From Thalassobius sp049116315 (GTDB taxonomy: Bacteria > Pseudomonadota > Alphaproteobacteria > Rhodobacterales > Rhodobacteraceae), in contig JAGDZD010000004.1 of assembly GCA_049116315.1 (NCBI GenBank), positions 310,001 through 374,000 on the forward strand: a DNA stretch of 64,000 nucleotides, written 5' to 3'. The notes under the pieces are model-generated. The model made no database searches. It was not told where the DNA came from and saw only the letters and a list, made by a program, of their open reading frames with translations. The position numbers and the translations under genes are program-made. Positions 35,386 to 43,944 of this stretch are shown one piece after another. Positions within the stretch are counted from its first letter, which is position 1. Each line of letters begins with the position of its first letter.

Positions 35386-35763
35386 ATGACACGTCGATTG
35401 ATTTCAACAGGTTCGCCCATGGAACACCAAGCCGGCTATTCCCGCGCGGTCATCAAAAACGACTTTGCCCATGTGGCTGGCACCACAGGGTATGATTATC
35501 ACACGATGACCATGCCCGAGTCTGTGCGCGCGCAAACCCGCAATTGCTTGTCAACCATTGCGCAGACGCTCACCGAAGGGGGCTTTGACATCGCAGATAC
35601 AGTGCGGGTCACTTACTACGTGACCAACGTCGACTTTGTTCCCGCCGTGTTCGAAGAGGTTGGGCGCGTGTTTCGCGACATTCGTCCTGCGGCAACGATG
35701 ATCATCTGTGATCTTGTGGATCCTGCGATGCTGATCGAGATTGAGCTGACGGCTCAGCGTTGA
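35386..35763 (+). CDS. RidA (YjgF/YER057c/UK114) family protein
   Basis: 125 aa. Family signatures HVAGTTGYDYHTM, TRNCLSTIAQTLTEGGFDIADTVRVTYYV and the C-terminal IRPAATMIICDLVDPAMLIEIELTA. RidA-type proteins hydrolyse reactive enamine/imine intermediates; this branch often has related hydrolase roles. Strong RBS AAAGAGGA. It has its own ECF41-type promoter, so it is probably part of the sigma factor's regulon. Confidence 0.9.
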   Translation: MTRRLISTGSPMEHQAGYSRAVIKNDFAHVAGTTGYDYHTMTMPESVRAQTRNCLSTIAQTLTEGGFDIADTVRVTYYVTNVDFVPAVFEEVGRVFRDIRPAATMIICDLVDPAMLIEIELTAQR

Positions 35764-35769
35764 GGTCAG

Positions 35770-35792
35770 AGCTGGCCGGTACATCCGGCCAG
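35770..35792. terminator. Hairpin between convergent RidA and hydrolase genes
   Basis: Perfect 9-bp stem GCTGGCCGG/CCGGCCAGC in the 39-base gap between the two stops. T tracts are lacking on both sides, so termination is only suggested by position. Confidence 0.4.
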
Positions 35793-35802
35793 CCCCACAA
35801 AA

Positions 35803-36702
35803 TCAGAGCGACTGCTCAAAGAAGGTGACTGAAATCTCGGCGGTGTCAGCCGGCAGGTCATGACCGCTTTCGATCCAATAGACCTGTGGTACAATTGGCA
35901 AACCAGCAACCAGTGTCTCAACGGCCTCGCGGGTATAGAGCGAGTCTTCGGTGGCCGCGATCAGCCCCAGAGCCTTGCCTTCAAACCCCGGCGCATAGGC
36001 AAACGGAGAGGTAAAAGAGGCGTTTTGCCCCTCGGACACCGGCACCAGTGGCAAGGCCATCATCAAGCTTGCGTCGATCCGCGGATCCACGGCAGAGGCC
36101 AGATATCCAGAAAACGCCCCCAACGAGAACCCAGCCAGACCAATGCGATCGACATCCACCGCACCAATCTCCTCCACGGCATCGATGGCTCCGCGCGCAT
36201 CAATTGCGGTCTCGGCCACCAATTTGCGCACGGCATCAATGTACCAATTCTCAAGATAGGTTGCAGGGTTTTCAAAGTCGGTGGCGGTCATGCGATCCCC
36301 GTGTGCGCGCGCATCGATGGCCAGAACCGCAAACCCGGCTTGCACCAGCGCCTCGCGGTGCCGCGACGGGAAAGAATAGGGCCCATCATCTTCGCGCCAC
36401 CATTGATTACGGGATTGGGTCAACCCGTGCATCAGAATGATCACCGGTGGCTTTTCAACGGACATCGGCACTTCTAGTCGCGCAGGCACCACTTGATTGT
36501 CAAAACTCGTATAGGTGAATTCAACGCGACGTCTGGTGTCGTTCTGAATAACCTCGACGATGGCAACCGTTTGCGGCAGATGCGGGTCAGTGGCAAAATA
36601 CGAACGCAAGTAATCATAGGGGGTTTCGGCCTGTCCTTGTGGCGCCATCAAAAGGCTGGCCCCCACCACAGATGAAGCGAGAATGTTGCGGAACGTGATC
36701 AT
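35803..36702 (-). CDS. Secreted alpha/beta hydrolase (dienelactone hydrolase-like)
   Basis: 299 aa from ATG 36702 (MITFRNILASSVVGASLLMA), with GAGGAA nine bases upstream and a signal peptide ending near QGQAE; the longer frame up to 36921 is rejected because it would run through the promoter below. Nucleophile elbow GFSLGAFSG, oxyanion region ILMHGLTQSRNQW, C-terminal histidine in ESGHDLP. Likely a periplasmic esterase. A TGTCACA-N16-CGTT promoter lies about 55 bases before the ATG, tying it to the ECF41 sigma factor. Confidence 0.83.
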   Translation of the reverse strand: MITFRNILASSVVGASLLMAPQGQAETPYDYLRSYFATDPHLPQTVAIVEVIQNDTRRRVEFTYTSFDNQVVPARLEVPMSVEKPPVIILMHGLTQSRNQWWREDDGPYSFPSRHREALVQAGFAVLAIDARAHGDRMTATDFENPATYLENWYIDAVRKLVAETAIDARGAIDAVEEIGAVDVDRIGLAGFSLGAFSGYLASAVDPRIDASLMMALPLVPVSEGQNASFTSPFAYAPGFEGKALGLIAATEDSLYTREAVETLVAGLPIVPQVYWIESGHDLPADTAEISVTFFEQSL

Positions 36703-36757
36703 TTTGTGTTTCCTCATATTTGCATTGCTCAGCGCCCCATTGGGACGACATGACAAG

Positions 36758-36784
36758 AACGCCTGAGGCGACGCGTTTGTGACA
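36758..36784 (-). promoter_or_regulatory. ECF41-type promoter of the hydrolase gene
   Basis: Minus strand TGTCACA (36784-36778), 16 bases, CGTT (36761-36758). Third copy of the pattern within 1.5 kb, located between the apbE stop and the hydrolase ATG. Confidence 0.7.
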
Positions 36785-36886
36785 TCCGATTGCGATTGCG
36801 CCGCGAGACGACCGCCTGCAAAGGCCCAGACCCAGTGCAGCGCAACCGACCACAGCGGCCAGCCACGCCGCACAGTCGCCAAAAGG

Positions 36887-37813
36887 TCAAACCAGATGCG
36901 AAAAGGCGCCATTGGCGACATAGCGTCCCGGCGCTAGGAAAAAGGCATTCAAATCGTGTTGGCGGGCCATTTTTAAGCCATCCTCGGTGCCCGCCACCAA
37001 CAGCGCCGTCGCCCATGCATCCGCCGTGCTGCAACGCTCTGCCGCGACGGACACGGATGTTGTGACATCCGAGCAAGGCACGCCGGTGAACGGGTTGATG
37101 GTATGGGTGACCAATTGGTCTTGGGTCTGGCGAAAGTGGCGATACCCGCCAGAGGTGGCCAAGCACACATCACGGCATTCAAACACCCGGTGCACCCGGC
37201 GCTTGGTTGGATCAGGATATTCCAGCGCCACGGTCCAGCCTTCTGCCTGTGGAGGTGCCCCGCATGTTGCGACCTCCCCGTCGATCGAGGCGACAAAATC
37301 ATGGATACCGTTTTCATGCAGGACCCGCGCAAGCTCATCCACGCCATAACCTTTGGCAATACCGCAGAGGTCAATCTGCACCGGGCGACGTTTGACAATC
37401 TGCCCGCGGTCGGGATCAAGGTCTAACGCCTCTGCTGACAGTATCGGTGGCTGGGGTGTCGCGCCCTGCCCGCCTTTTGAGCTGGAAAATCCCCAATGCT
37501 GTACATGCGCGCCAACGCTGGGCGAAAACGCCCCCCCACTGGCGCGCTCAATCTCAAATGCCTCCTGCAGAACCTCCATGAACTGGAATGGCACGCTAAG
37601 GCCTTGCCCAAGGGGGGCTTGGTTCAGCCGGTTCAAGTCAGAGCTGGCCTGCCAAGGCGACATCTGCTGATCCACAGCGCTGACAGCGGCGTGCAGCACC
37701 CGATACAAATCATCCATATCCGGAGCGGCATCTCGGGCAATTTGCACCGAAAACCGGGTGCCCATAGTGGGGCCTGCTAAGGTTTTAAGGGGGTTTGGCG
37801 GTTCAATAGACAT
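36887..37813 (-). CDS. apbE: ApbE family FAD:protein FMN transferase
   Basis: 308 aa. ApbE motifs: GPTMGTRFSVQIA near the N-terminus, DLCGIAKGYGVDELARVL, IDGEVATCG and HTINPFTGVPCSDVTTSVSV with CSTADAWATALLVAG, which carry the Mg and FAD contacts. It attaches FMN covalently to threonine/serine of target proteins. No signal peptide or lipobox is visible, unusual for ApbE that acts outside the cytoplasm, and no earlier start exists in frame. The start overlaps the reductase stop by 11 bases; third gene of the DUF2271-reductase-apbE operon. Confidence 0.92.
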   Translation of the reverse strand: MSIEPPNPLKTLAGPTMGTRFSVQIARDAAPDMDDLYRVLHAAVSAVDQQMSPWQASSDLNRLNQAPLGQGLSVPFQFMEVLQEAFEIERASGGAFSPSVGAHVQHWGFSSSKGGQGATPQPPILSAEALDLDPDRGQIVKRRPVQIDLCGIAKGYGVDELARVLHENGIHDFVASIDGEVATCGAPPQAEGWTVALEYPDPTKRRVHRVFECRDVCLATSGGYRHFRQTQDQLVTHTINPFTGVPCSDVTTSVSVAAERCSTADAWATALLVAGTEDGLKMARQHDLNAFFLAPGRYVANGAFSHLV

Positions 37814-40007
37814 CTTCGAGATACCTCTTTTCGGATTTCAAGGTCGCAACACTCAGGCCCATCGGCGCCAGAATGGTGTCAAAACTGGCGGCCACATCGC
37901 GCCCCATATGTCCGCCGCCACAGATCAGCACCTCGGCGCCATCGCGGATCAATGCCCGCAACTCGTCTGCCTGTTCCAACAGCCGATTTTGGACATAGCT
38001 GCCTTCGCTCAGCCGCGAAAATGCAAAGCTGCTGGCGGTCAAACGGCCGCTATCGCTCAAATTTTGCAGCTCAGATTGGTATAGGAAATCTGACTTGGGA
38101 TGGCGTCCGCCCCAAAACAGATGCGCTGGGCGTTCGGCGGGTTTGCTGCGCAAAAAGCCCATCAACGGACCGATCCCAGCCCCAGCCCCGATAAGCACCA
38201 TCGGGGTTGTGCGGTCAGAAGGTTTAAAGCCGGGGTTGGGCTGGACATAGGCGTTCACGCTGTCCCCCACCTTGAGCGTGGTGAGAAACTGGGAACAGAC
38301 ACCGCCTTGTTGTTGGCGCACACAGATTTCCAACACGCCGTGGTCATGCGAGGAGGCCAAAGAATAAAACCGCGCGCGGTTTTGCTTGGGAGCGAGAACC
38401 GCCAACAAGTCTCCGGCTTCAAATCGGGGCAGCTGCGCGTCGCCCACAGCGCGAAAGCGCAGGATCGCCACGGGGGCTTGCACCTCTTGTCCCAACAACT
38501 CTGTGTGGATCAATTCAAGCTGGGACGGATCGACTTTGCGGGTCTGCGGCGCGACAGTTAAGCTGCACCCAATGGCGACACCCAAATCCTGCGCCCAAGT
38601 CTGAAACTCTGCGGGATCCTGACGATCCACTGTGCCCATGGGGAGGATGTGCTGCAGCGCTTTGTTCTGCAACGCCTGATCAACGTCTTTGGCAAACTGA
38701 CAGAACCGGGCAAAGCTGCGGTCTCCGAACCCCAGCACCGCATAAGAGATGTTTGCCCCCTGAAAACGGGTCAATTTGGTGAAGAACTCCTGCGCCGAGG
38801 CGGGCGCGGCCCCCGCGCCATAGGTTGCGGTCAGAACCAGCAGATGCGCGGCCTTGGGATAGGACGGGGCGAGCACGTTCATCGCTGCGACATGCACCTT
38901 TTTGCCGGCCAAACTTAGGGCATCGGCAAGCGCGTCGGCGGCGCCCCATGTTGTGTCCCCCTCCGATCCAACCAGGATGACTGTATCGGCCTGATGTGCG
39001 GGCGTATTGGACCTTGTGCCACCACGCATTCGGCGCAGCGCCAAATAAACTCCGCTGACAATCGCAATGGGCACCGCAAGCATCGACAGTCCCAACACAA
39101 TGCCAAGTGGCCACGCCCCCTGCCCGGTGTGCAGCACATAGATGACCTCATTGATCCGGGCCAATGGGCTGAGTGGATCAAAGGTCAGATGCACCCCTGT
39201 TGCGGGATCGACCAGGGCGGTGCCTTTGTCGGTTTCCAACACGATCGGATCTCCGGGAAATTCTGGGTCAGGCAAGACCAGTCGCCGCAGGTCTGTCAAA
39301 GGCACCGCCTGAAGGGCTGGCATATCCGCCAAAGCCATGGCGGGCACAGGATCAACCTCGGTCCCATCAAACCCCTGTCCAAAATCCTGGCCAAAACCCT
39401 GTCCCTGCCCGTCTGGGACAATCGAAAAGGTCACCAGCGACAAAAACACGCCGGTTGTGCCCGCCACCAACAGTCCCGGCAAAGCCACCCGTACCGCATC
39501 CATATGGATCCGCTGGGCCCCGGCGGATTTTGGCGGCCTCAAGATAGCGCGCCACCCCCCCATACGCCGGGCCATGATCACCATGCCACTGATCGACAAA
39601 ACAAGCATTGCCGCCGCGCCTAGCCCAGCAACAGCACGCCCCACATCCCCTAATAAGAACGACCGATGCAGGTCTTTCAGAATGGTCCAAAGTCCTGTGT
39701 CATTTTCAAAGGGCACAAAGCGCATATCAACCGGATCAAACCGCAATGGCCCCTCTGTTGCGCCATAGGCCGGAAGGACTGAAACCGTATGATTGGCGGA
39801 TTTCTTAAGACCCAGCACATCGGGGCGCTGGGCGGTGATCTCGCTGACCAAAGCGGCGGTGCTGATCGATGGGGGTGCCAGCAGGGACCCGGTCGTGACC
39901 GCTTCACTCAGCGGCGCTGTGGCCAGAAAAATCCCACTCAGCGCCAGAACCATGCCAACGCCAGAGGCGGCGATGCCCACCCATCGGTGTAATCTGCGTG
40001 TGCGCAT
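37803..40007 (-). CDS. PepSY-TM/flavodoxin/NADPH oxidoreductase fusion
   Basis: 734 aa. Residues 1-380: PepSY-associated membrane module with helices near 8-30, 130-150, 170-195 and 315-335 and a periplasmic loop. Then a flavodoxin-like domain (ILVGSEGDTTWGAADALA, TATYGAGAAPASA) and a ferredoxin-NADP reductase module: FAD motif RFYSLASS, NADP motif IGAGAGIGPLMGFLRS, CGGGHMGRDV, ending in an aromatic residue (EDVY) as in cytochrome P450 reductases. It should pass electrons from cytosolic NADPH through FAD/FMN across the membrane. Two bases after the DUF2271 gene. Confidence 0.9.
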   Translation of the reverse strand: MRTRRLHRWVGIAASGVGMVLALSGIFLATAPLSEAVTTGSLLAPPSISTAALVSEITAQRPDVLGLKKSANHTVSVLPAYGATEGPLRFDPVDMRFVPFENDTGLWTILKDLHRSFLLGDVGRAVAGLGAAAMLVLSISGMVIMARRMGGWRAILRPPKSAGAQRIHMDAVRVALPGLLVAGTTGVFLSLVTFSIVPDGQGQGFGQDFGQGFDGTEVDPVPAMALADMPALQAVPLTDLRRLVLPDPEFPGDPIVLETDKGTALVDPATGVHLTFDPLSPLARINEVIYVLHTGQGAWPLGIVLGLSMLAVPIAIVSGVYLALRRMRGGTRSNTPAHQADTVILVGSEGDTTWGAADALADALSLAGKKVHVAAMNVLAPSYPKAAHLLVLTATYGAGAAPASAQEFFTKLTRFQGANISYAVLGFGDRSFARFCQFAKDVDQALQNKALQHILPMGTVDRQDPAEFQTWAQDLGVAIGCSLTVAPQTRKVDPSQLELIHTELLGQEVQAPVAILRFRAVGDAQLPRFEAGDLLAVLAPKQNRARFYSLASSHDHGVLEICVRQQQGGVCSQFLTTLKVGDSVNAYVQPNPGFKPSDRTTPMVLIGAGAGIGPLMGFLRSKPAERPAHLFWGGRHPKSDFLYQSELQNLSDSGRLTASSFAFSRLSEGSYVQNRLLEQADELRALIRDGAEVLICGGGHMGRDVAASFDTILAPMGLSVATLKSEKRYLEDVY

Positions 40008-40009
40008 CC

Positions 40010-40471
40010 TCAGTCCACGCTGACCGAGTGCACAACACCCCGGCCTTTGGTCTTTGCGGGCGCGCCAAGGGTCAGAACGGCCGCTTTGGGATAGTCACCG
40101 CGATCTTCGACCGAGGCATCCACACGCACCTGATAGCCCTGCGCCAAGAGGGCGTCAGCGATCTCGACCGTGGTGCGCAGAGTTTTTCCAGAGCCAACAC
40201 TGGCACCGGTTACGGCGCTGATTGGCGTTTGTGACGCTTTGGCACCGCGCACCCACCCGCGCAGGTGGCCGTAATATTTGGATTTGCGCCCCGCCACCGA
40301 CAGCGTGTCATAGACCGCACCATTGGGATCGGTCACATAGACCACCACATAGGCGCGTGGCCCAGCAAACTTGGCCATCTGGGTGGTCACGGTGATTTCA
40401 CGGGCCATGGACGGATTGGCCAGACCGACAGTCAGACCAGCCACGCTGACAAGCATTCGGCACAGTTTCAT
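40010..40471 (-). CDS. DUF2271 periplasmic protein with flavinylation-like motif
   Basis: 153 aa from ATG 40471 with GGAG upstream. Signal peptide MKLCRMLVSVAGLTVGLANP ending near SMA-RE. The body (YVVVYVTDPNGAVYDTLSVAG, KYYGHLRGWVRG) fits DUF2271. The segment ISAVTGASVGSGKT resembles the (S/T)GA(S/T) site to which ApbE joins FMN in NqrC/RnfG-type domains. With apbE and the PepSY reductase in the same operon, I infer that this is the flavinylated electron carrier. Confidence 0.82.
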   Translation of the reverse strand: MKLCRMLVSVAGLTVGLANPSMAREITVTTQMAKFAGPRAYVVVYVTDPNGAVYDTLSVAGRKSKYYGHLRGWVRGAKASQTPISAVTGASVGSGKTLRTTVEIADALLAQGYQVRVDASVEDRGDYPKAAVLTLGAPAKTKGRGVVHSVSVD

Positions 40472-40534
40472 AGAACGTCTCCAATTGATCTGTTTCACTT
40501 GAAGACGTGTTTTGCCGCTGGACCTGACAATGGG

Positions 40535-40572
40535 CTGAACAGAAGAAATAAATTTGTTCAGGTTCCGTTCAG
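40535..40572. promoter_or_regulatory. Direct repeat GTTCAG-N5-GTTCAG, probable response-regulator box
   Basis: GTTCAG at 40556 and 40567, an 11-base period, as bound by OmpR/PmrA-type regulators; an inverted CTGAAC lies at 40535-40540. It sits in the 142-base divergent region between the DUF2271 operon and the response-regulator operon, so it could control both. Confidence 0.5.
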
Positions 40573-40613
40573 CTTGCCGTAATAGTCACCTAATCGTGAA
40601 GGAGACGACCTGA

Positions 40614-41273
40614 ATGCGCATTTTATTGGTGGAGGACGACCATGTACTTGGCTCAGCCATTCACGCATATATCGGCGCACAGGGGCATGGCGTGGACTGG
40701 GTGCAGCGTTTGGACGACGCAACCGAGGCCTGCGCCACCACGCGCTATGGTCTGATCTTGCTGGATCTCAGCCTGCCCGATGGCCGTGGGTTGGATTTCC
40801 TGCGTGTACTGCGCCAGCGCAAAGATGAAACCCCTGTGATCATTGCCACTGCGCAAGACCAGCTTTCGATCCGCATCGAAGGGCTAAATTCTGGGGCCGA
40901 TGACTTTCTGGTCAAACCCTTTGATCTGGCAGAGCTGGCCGCCCGCCTGTCGGCAGTGGCCCGTCGCCATCAGTTAACGATAGAAACCCAAGTACATTTC
41001 GATGATGTCACCATTGATTTGGACCGACGCTCTGTGCAGCGCCTTGGCAAAGATGTGGTTCTGACATCGCGTGAATGGGCTGTTCTGGACTGTCTGATAC
41101 GCAACAAGGGTGCCATTGTGCCCAAAACCACCATCGAAGATGATCTGTATGCCTTTGGCGCAGAGGTCGAAAGCAACTCGGTTGAAGTGTTTGTCAGCCG
41201 CCTGCGCAAAAAGCTGGGGCGCGACCTGATCAAGACCCAACGTGGTCTTGGCTATACATTGGTGACGCCATGA
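40614..41273 (+). CDS. OmpR-family response regulator
   Basis: 219 aa. Receiver domain with Asp51 (LILLDLSLPDGRG) and Lys in FLVKPFDLAEL, then a winged-helix domain (TSREWAVLDCLIRNKG, NSVEVFVSRLRKKLG). QseB/PmrA-like by size. RBS GAAGGAGACG. Overlaps the kinase start by four bases. Likely binds the GTTCAG repeats just upstream and controls the neighbouring redox genes. Confidence 0.93.
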   Translation: MRILLVEDDHVLGSAIHAYIGAQGHGVDWVQRLDDATEACATTRYGLILLDLSLPDGRGLDFLRVLRQRKDETPVIIATAQDQLSIRIEGLNSGADDFLVKPFDLAELAARLSAVARRHQLTIETQVHFDDVTIDLDRRSVQRLGKDVVLTSREWAVLDCLIRNKGAIVPKTTIEDDLYAFGAEVESNSVEVFVSRLRKKLGRDLIKTQRGLGYTLVTP

Positions 41274-42625
41274 CAGCACGCCCCTCGATAGCACAACGAT
41301 TGGCGGTTGCCTTGGTTGTTGGGGCCTCGGTCATGTGGCTGAGTGCCGTGTTGATCGCAACGCAGGTGATGCGCGAAAAGGTCAACGCCGCCTTTGATGA
41401 CACCATGCGCCAAGGGGCGTTGCGGATCCTGCCGCTGGCCGCGCATGAGTTTGCCGAAGCCATCGATGAAGATGAACCTGAAGAGATGGCCTTTATCGAA
41501 GGGCTCAGCACGCAAGGGGCCAATTACAACTACTATGTTCTGAACCCCGAAGGCCGCATTGTGGTGTTCTCAGGCGAAGCGCCAGTGCGCCTGTCCAGCG
41601 AACGGGTGCCCTCTGGTTTTTTCACCCTAGAAGGTGCGCGGGCCTATGCGCTGTTTGATACCCAGAGCGGCTTTGGCATCGTGGTGCGGGAACGCCCCGG
41701 CATTCGCGACACCCTGTGGCGCGACAGTGCCAAAAGCATGGTGTTGCCGCTGGCGCTGTTGCTGCCCTTTCTGGGGGGGGTGTTTTACTGGGCTGTGCGC
41801 CGAGCTTTGGCACCAATGCGCAGCCTCAGCGTGGCCATTGCCGCGCGCCATAAATCAAACATGGCGCCGCTTGGGCTTGGGGCGCAGCCGCAAGAGCTTG
41901 CCCCCGTTGTGCAGGAAATCGACGACCTATTGACCCGGTTGCGCAAAGCGATGGAGGCAGAACGCAGTTTTGCCGCCGAAAGCGCCCATGAATTGCGCAC
42001 CCCCATTGCAGGGGCTATGGCCCAGCTACAGGTCCTCTCTGCCAAGTTGGACGACCCAAATCAGCAAGACAACCTGACACAATCGTTGAATGCCCTGTCC
42101 CATTTGGCCCGTTTGTCGGAAAACCTGTTGCAGCTGTCCCGGCTGGATGCGGGATTTGCCGCCTCTGAAAGCCCCACCCACCTGAACCCCATTCTCAAGC
42201 TGGTTCTGGCAGAGCCTGCCTTTGGAGCGTTGGCCGGGCACATCACACAGCATGACGCGCCGCTTTATGCGCCCATCACCGCCGATGCCTTTGCCATTGC
42301 GCTGCGCAACCTGTTGCAAAATGCAGAGCGGTACCGCACCCCCGGCAGCACCATCACCTTGACGGTGCTGGAAAACGGGATCGAAATCAGCAACGCTTGC
42401 CCGGTTGTGGCCCCAGAAAACCTTGCAACATTGCGCCAACGCTATGTGCGAGGCCATACTGACGTTGCCAAGGGCAGCGGTCTTGGCTTGGCGATCACGG
42501 CCGGAATCGCCGAAGATGTTGGCGGTTCACTTGACCTTCTTTCTCCGCGCCCAAGCCATGAGGATGGGTTCACGGCGCGTCTTCTTTTCACTCCAGACAC
42601 AACGAGTTTGATGCATGAAGCTTAA
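41270..42625 (+). CDS. Sensor histidine kinase
   Basis: 451 aa. TM1 at about 12-32 and TM2 near 155-175 flank a periplasmic sensor domain of about 120 residues; HisKA with His240 (ESAHELRTPIAGAM), HATPase with N box LRNLLQNAERY and G2 GSGLGLAI. QseC/PmrB-like. The stimulus is unknown; gene context (ferric-reductase-like protein, ApbE) suggests a redox or metal cue. Its last 11 bases overlap the next gene. Confidence 0.92.
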   Translation: MTARPSIAQRLAVALVVGASVMWLSAVLIATQVMREKVNAAFDDTMRQGALRILPLAAHEFAEAIDEDEPEEMAFIEGLSTQGANYNYYVLNPEGRIVVFSGEAPVRLSSERVPSGFFTLEGARAYALFDTQSGFGIVVRERPGIRDTLWRDSAKSMVLPLALLLPFLGGVFYWAVRRALAPMRSLSVAIAARHKSNMAPLGLGAQPQELAPVVQEIDDLLTRLRKAMEAERSFAAESAHELRTPIAGAMAQLQVLSAKLDDPNQQDNLTQSLNALSHLARLSENLLQLSRLDAGFAASESPTHLNPILKLVLAEPAFGALAGHITQHDAPLYAPITADAFAIALRNLLQNAERYRTPGSTITLTVLENGIEISNACPVVAPENLATLRQRYVRGHTDVAKGSGLGLAITAGIAEDVGGSLDLLSPRPSHEDGFTARLLFTPDTTSLMHEA

Positions 42626-43925
42626 ACCTCTTGGCTTGGCTGTCACCACAGCCGCAATCGTAGCCCCTATTTATTGGATGGCTCCTCTTGCCGCCGAACG
42701 CGATTCCATTGCGCTGTTAAGTCAGTACTTTGGCATTGTCGCGCTGATCGCTATGGCGCTGACCCAAATCATTGCCACACGGCTGAGCTTTGTTGAGCAT
42801 ATTTTTGGCGGGTTGGATCGCAGCTATGTCTTGCACAAGTGGTTGGGCATCATTGCCCTCGCGGCCATCCTCTTGCACGATACGATTGATGCCGAAATGC
42901 GAGGTCTGGGGCGCCAATCCGTTCTGGTCGATGTGGCAGAAACTGCGGGTGAAATCAGCCTTTATGGGATCTTGATCCTCATCGTGATCTCAATCGCCAC
43001 TTTTATCCCTTATCACCTGTGGTTCTGGACCCATAAGTTGATGGGCACATTTTTTGCGCTCAGCGCGTTCCACTTTATGTTCATCCAAAAGCCCTTTGCC
43101 AATCCCGACCCGCTAGGTCTCTATGTGATTGCGATCTGCGCGCTGGGCGTTCTGTCCTATCTCTATAAGCTTGGACCAAACTGGATGCGCCCCAAGCATC
43201 GCTATCAGGTTGATCAAGTAGCACATGTGGGTTCAAACACCGTGTTGACCCTGACCCCCGACGCCAAGCCGCTGCAATACCACGCAGGGCAATTCGCCTT
43301 TCTTCAGTTTGAAAGCGCGGGCCTGCATGAACCACACCCGTTCACCATCAGCAAAGCACCGGATGACACGGGGGCGCTGCGGTTCTCGATTGCGCCTTTG
43401 GGGGATCTGACGGGACACGCACTGCGCCAAGTGAAACCCGGGACAACCGCCAAAATCGAAGGCCCCTATGGACGCTTTAAGCGCAAAAAGACCAAAGGAT
43501 CAGAAATTTGGATCGCGGCGGGCATCGGCGTCACCCCTTTTGTGGCTTGGGCGCAGACGCTGGATGAAAACGACAATGTCACGCTGTATTACTGTGTGAA
43601 AAACGCTGAGGCCGCACCACATCTGGCCGAGTTGCAAGAGATCGCGGCGCGCCACAGCACTTTCAATCTGGTCGTGCACGAAAGCACAAAAAGCGGCCGT
43701 CTTGATCCCAAAACCATCGCGGCGCAGGCTGGGGATGGCTTTGCACAGGCGCATGTCTATTTCTGTGGTCCAAAACCAATGCGCGAGGCGCTGCAAACGC
43801 GTTTTGCATCCCTTGGGTTAAGCGCACGCAGGTTCCACTTTGAGGCCTTTGACATTCGCACTGGAATCGGGCTGAACAAATTGGCCGCTTGGATCCTGAA
43901 ACGGGTGAGCGAAGCCAGAAAATAA
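42615..43925 (+). CDS. Ferric-reductase-like transmembrane flavoprotein
   Basis: 436 aa. N-terminal ferric reductase-like domain with about six helices and two histidine pairs, His74/His88 and His140/His153, spaced as for two b-type hemes. C-terminal FAD domain (HEPHPFTISKAPDD) and NAD(P)H domain (AAGIGVTPFVAWAQ, YFCGPKPM). It should move electrons from NAD(P)H through heme to an extracytosolic acceptor. Third gene of the two-component operon, possibly feeding the DUF2271 carrier. Confidence 0.9.
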   Translation: MKLKPLGLAVTTAAIVAPIYWMAPLAAERDSIALLSQYFGIVALIAMALTQIIATRLSFVEHIFGGLDRSYVLHKWLGIIALAAILLHDTIDAEMRGLGRQSVLVDVAETAGEISLYGILILIVISIATFIPYHLWFWTHKLMGTFFALSAFHFMFIQKPFANPDPLGLYVIAICALGVLSYLYKLGPNWMRPKHRYQVDQVAHVGSNTVLTLTPDAKPLQYHAGQFAFLQFESAGLHEPHPFTISKAPDDTGALRFSIAPLGDLTGHALRQVKPGTTAKIEGPYGRFKRKKTKGSEIWIAAGIGVTPFVAWAQTLDENDNVTLYYCVKNAEAAPHLAELQEIAARHSTFNLVVHESTKSGRLDPKTIAAQAGDGFAQAHVYFCGPKPMREALQTRFASLGLSARRFHFEAFDIRTGIGLNKLAAWILKRVSEARK

Positions 43926-43944
43926 AGCACGGATCAGACGTTAG

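Noticed and set aside
35803..36921. Long start for the alpha/beta hydrolase at 36921
   Set aside because: The extra residues overlap apbE and the ECF41-type promoter; the signal peptide and RBS favour ATG 36702.
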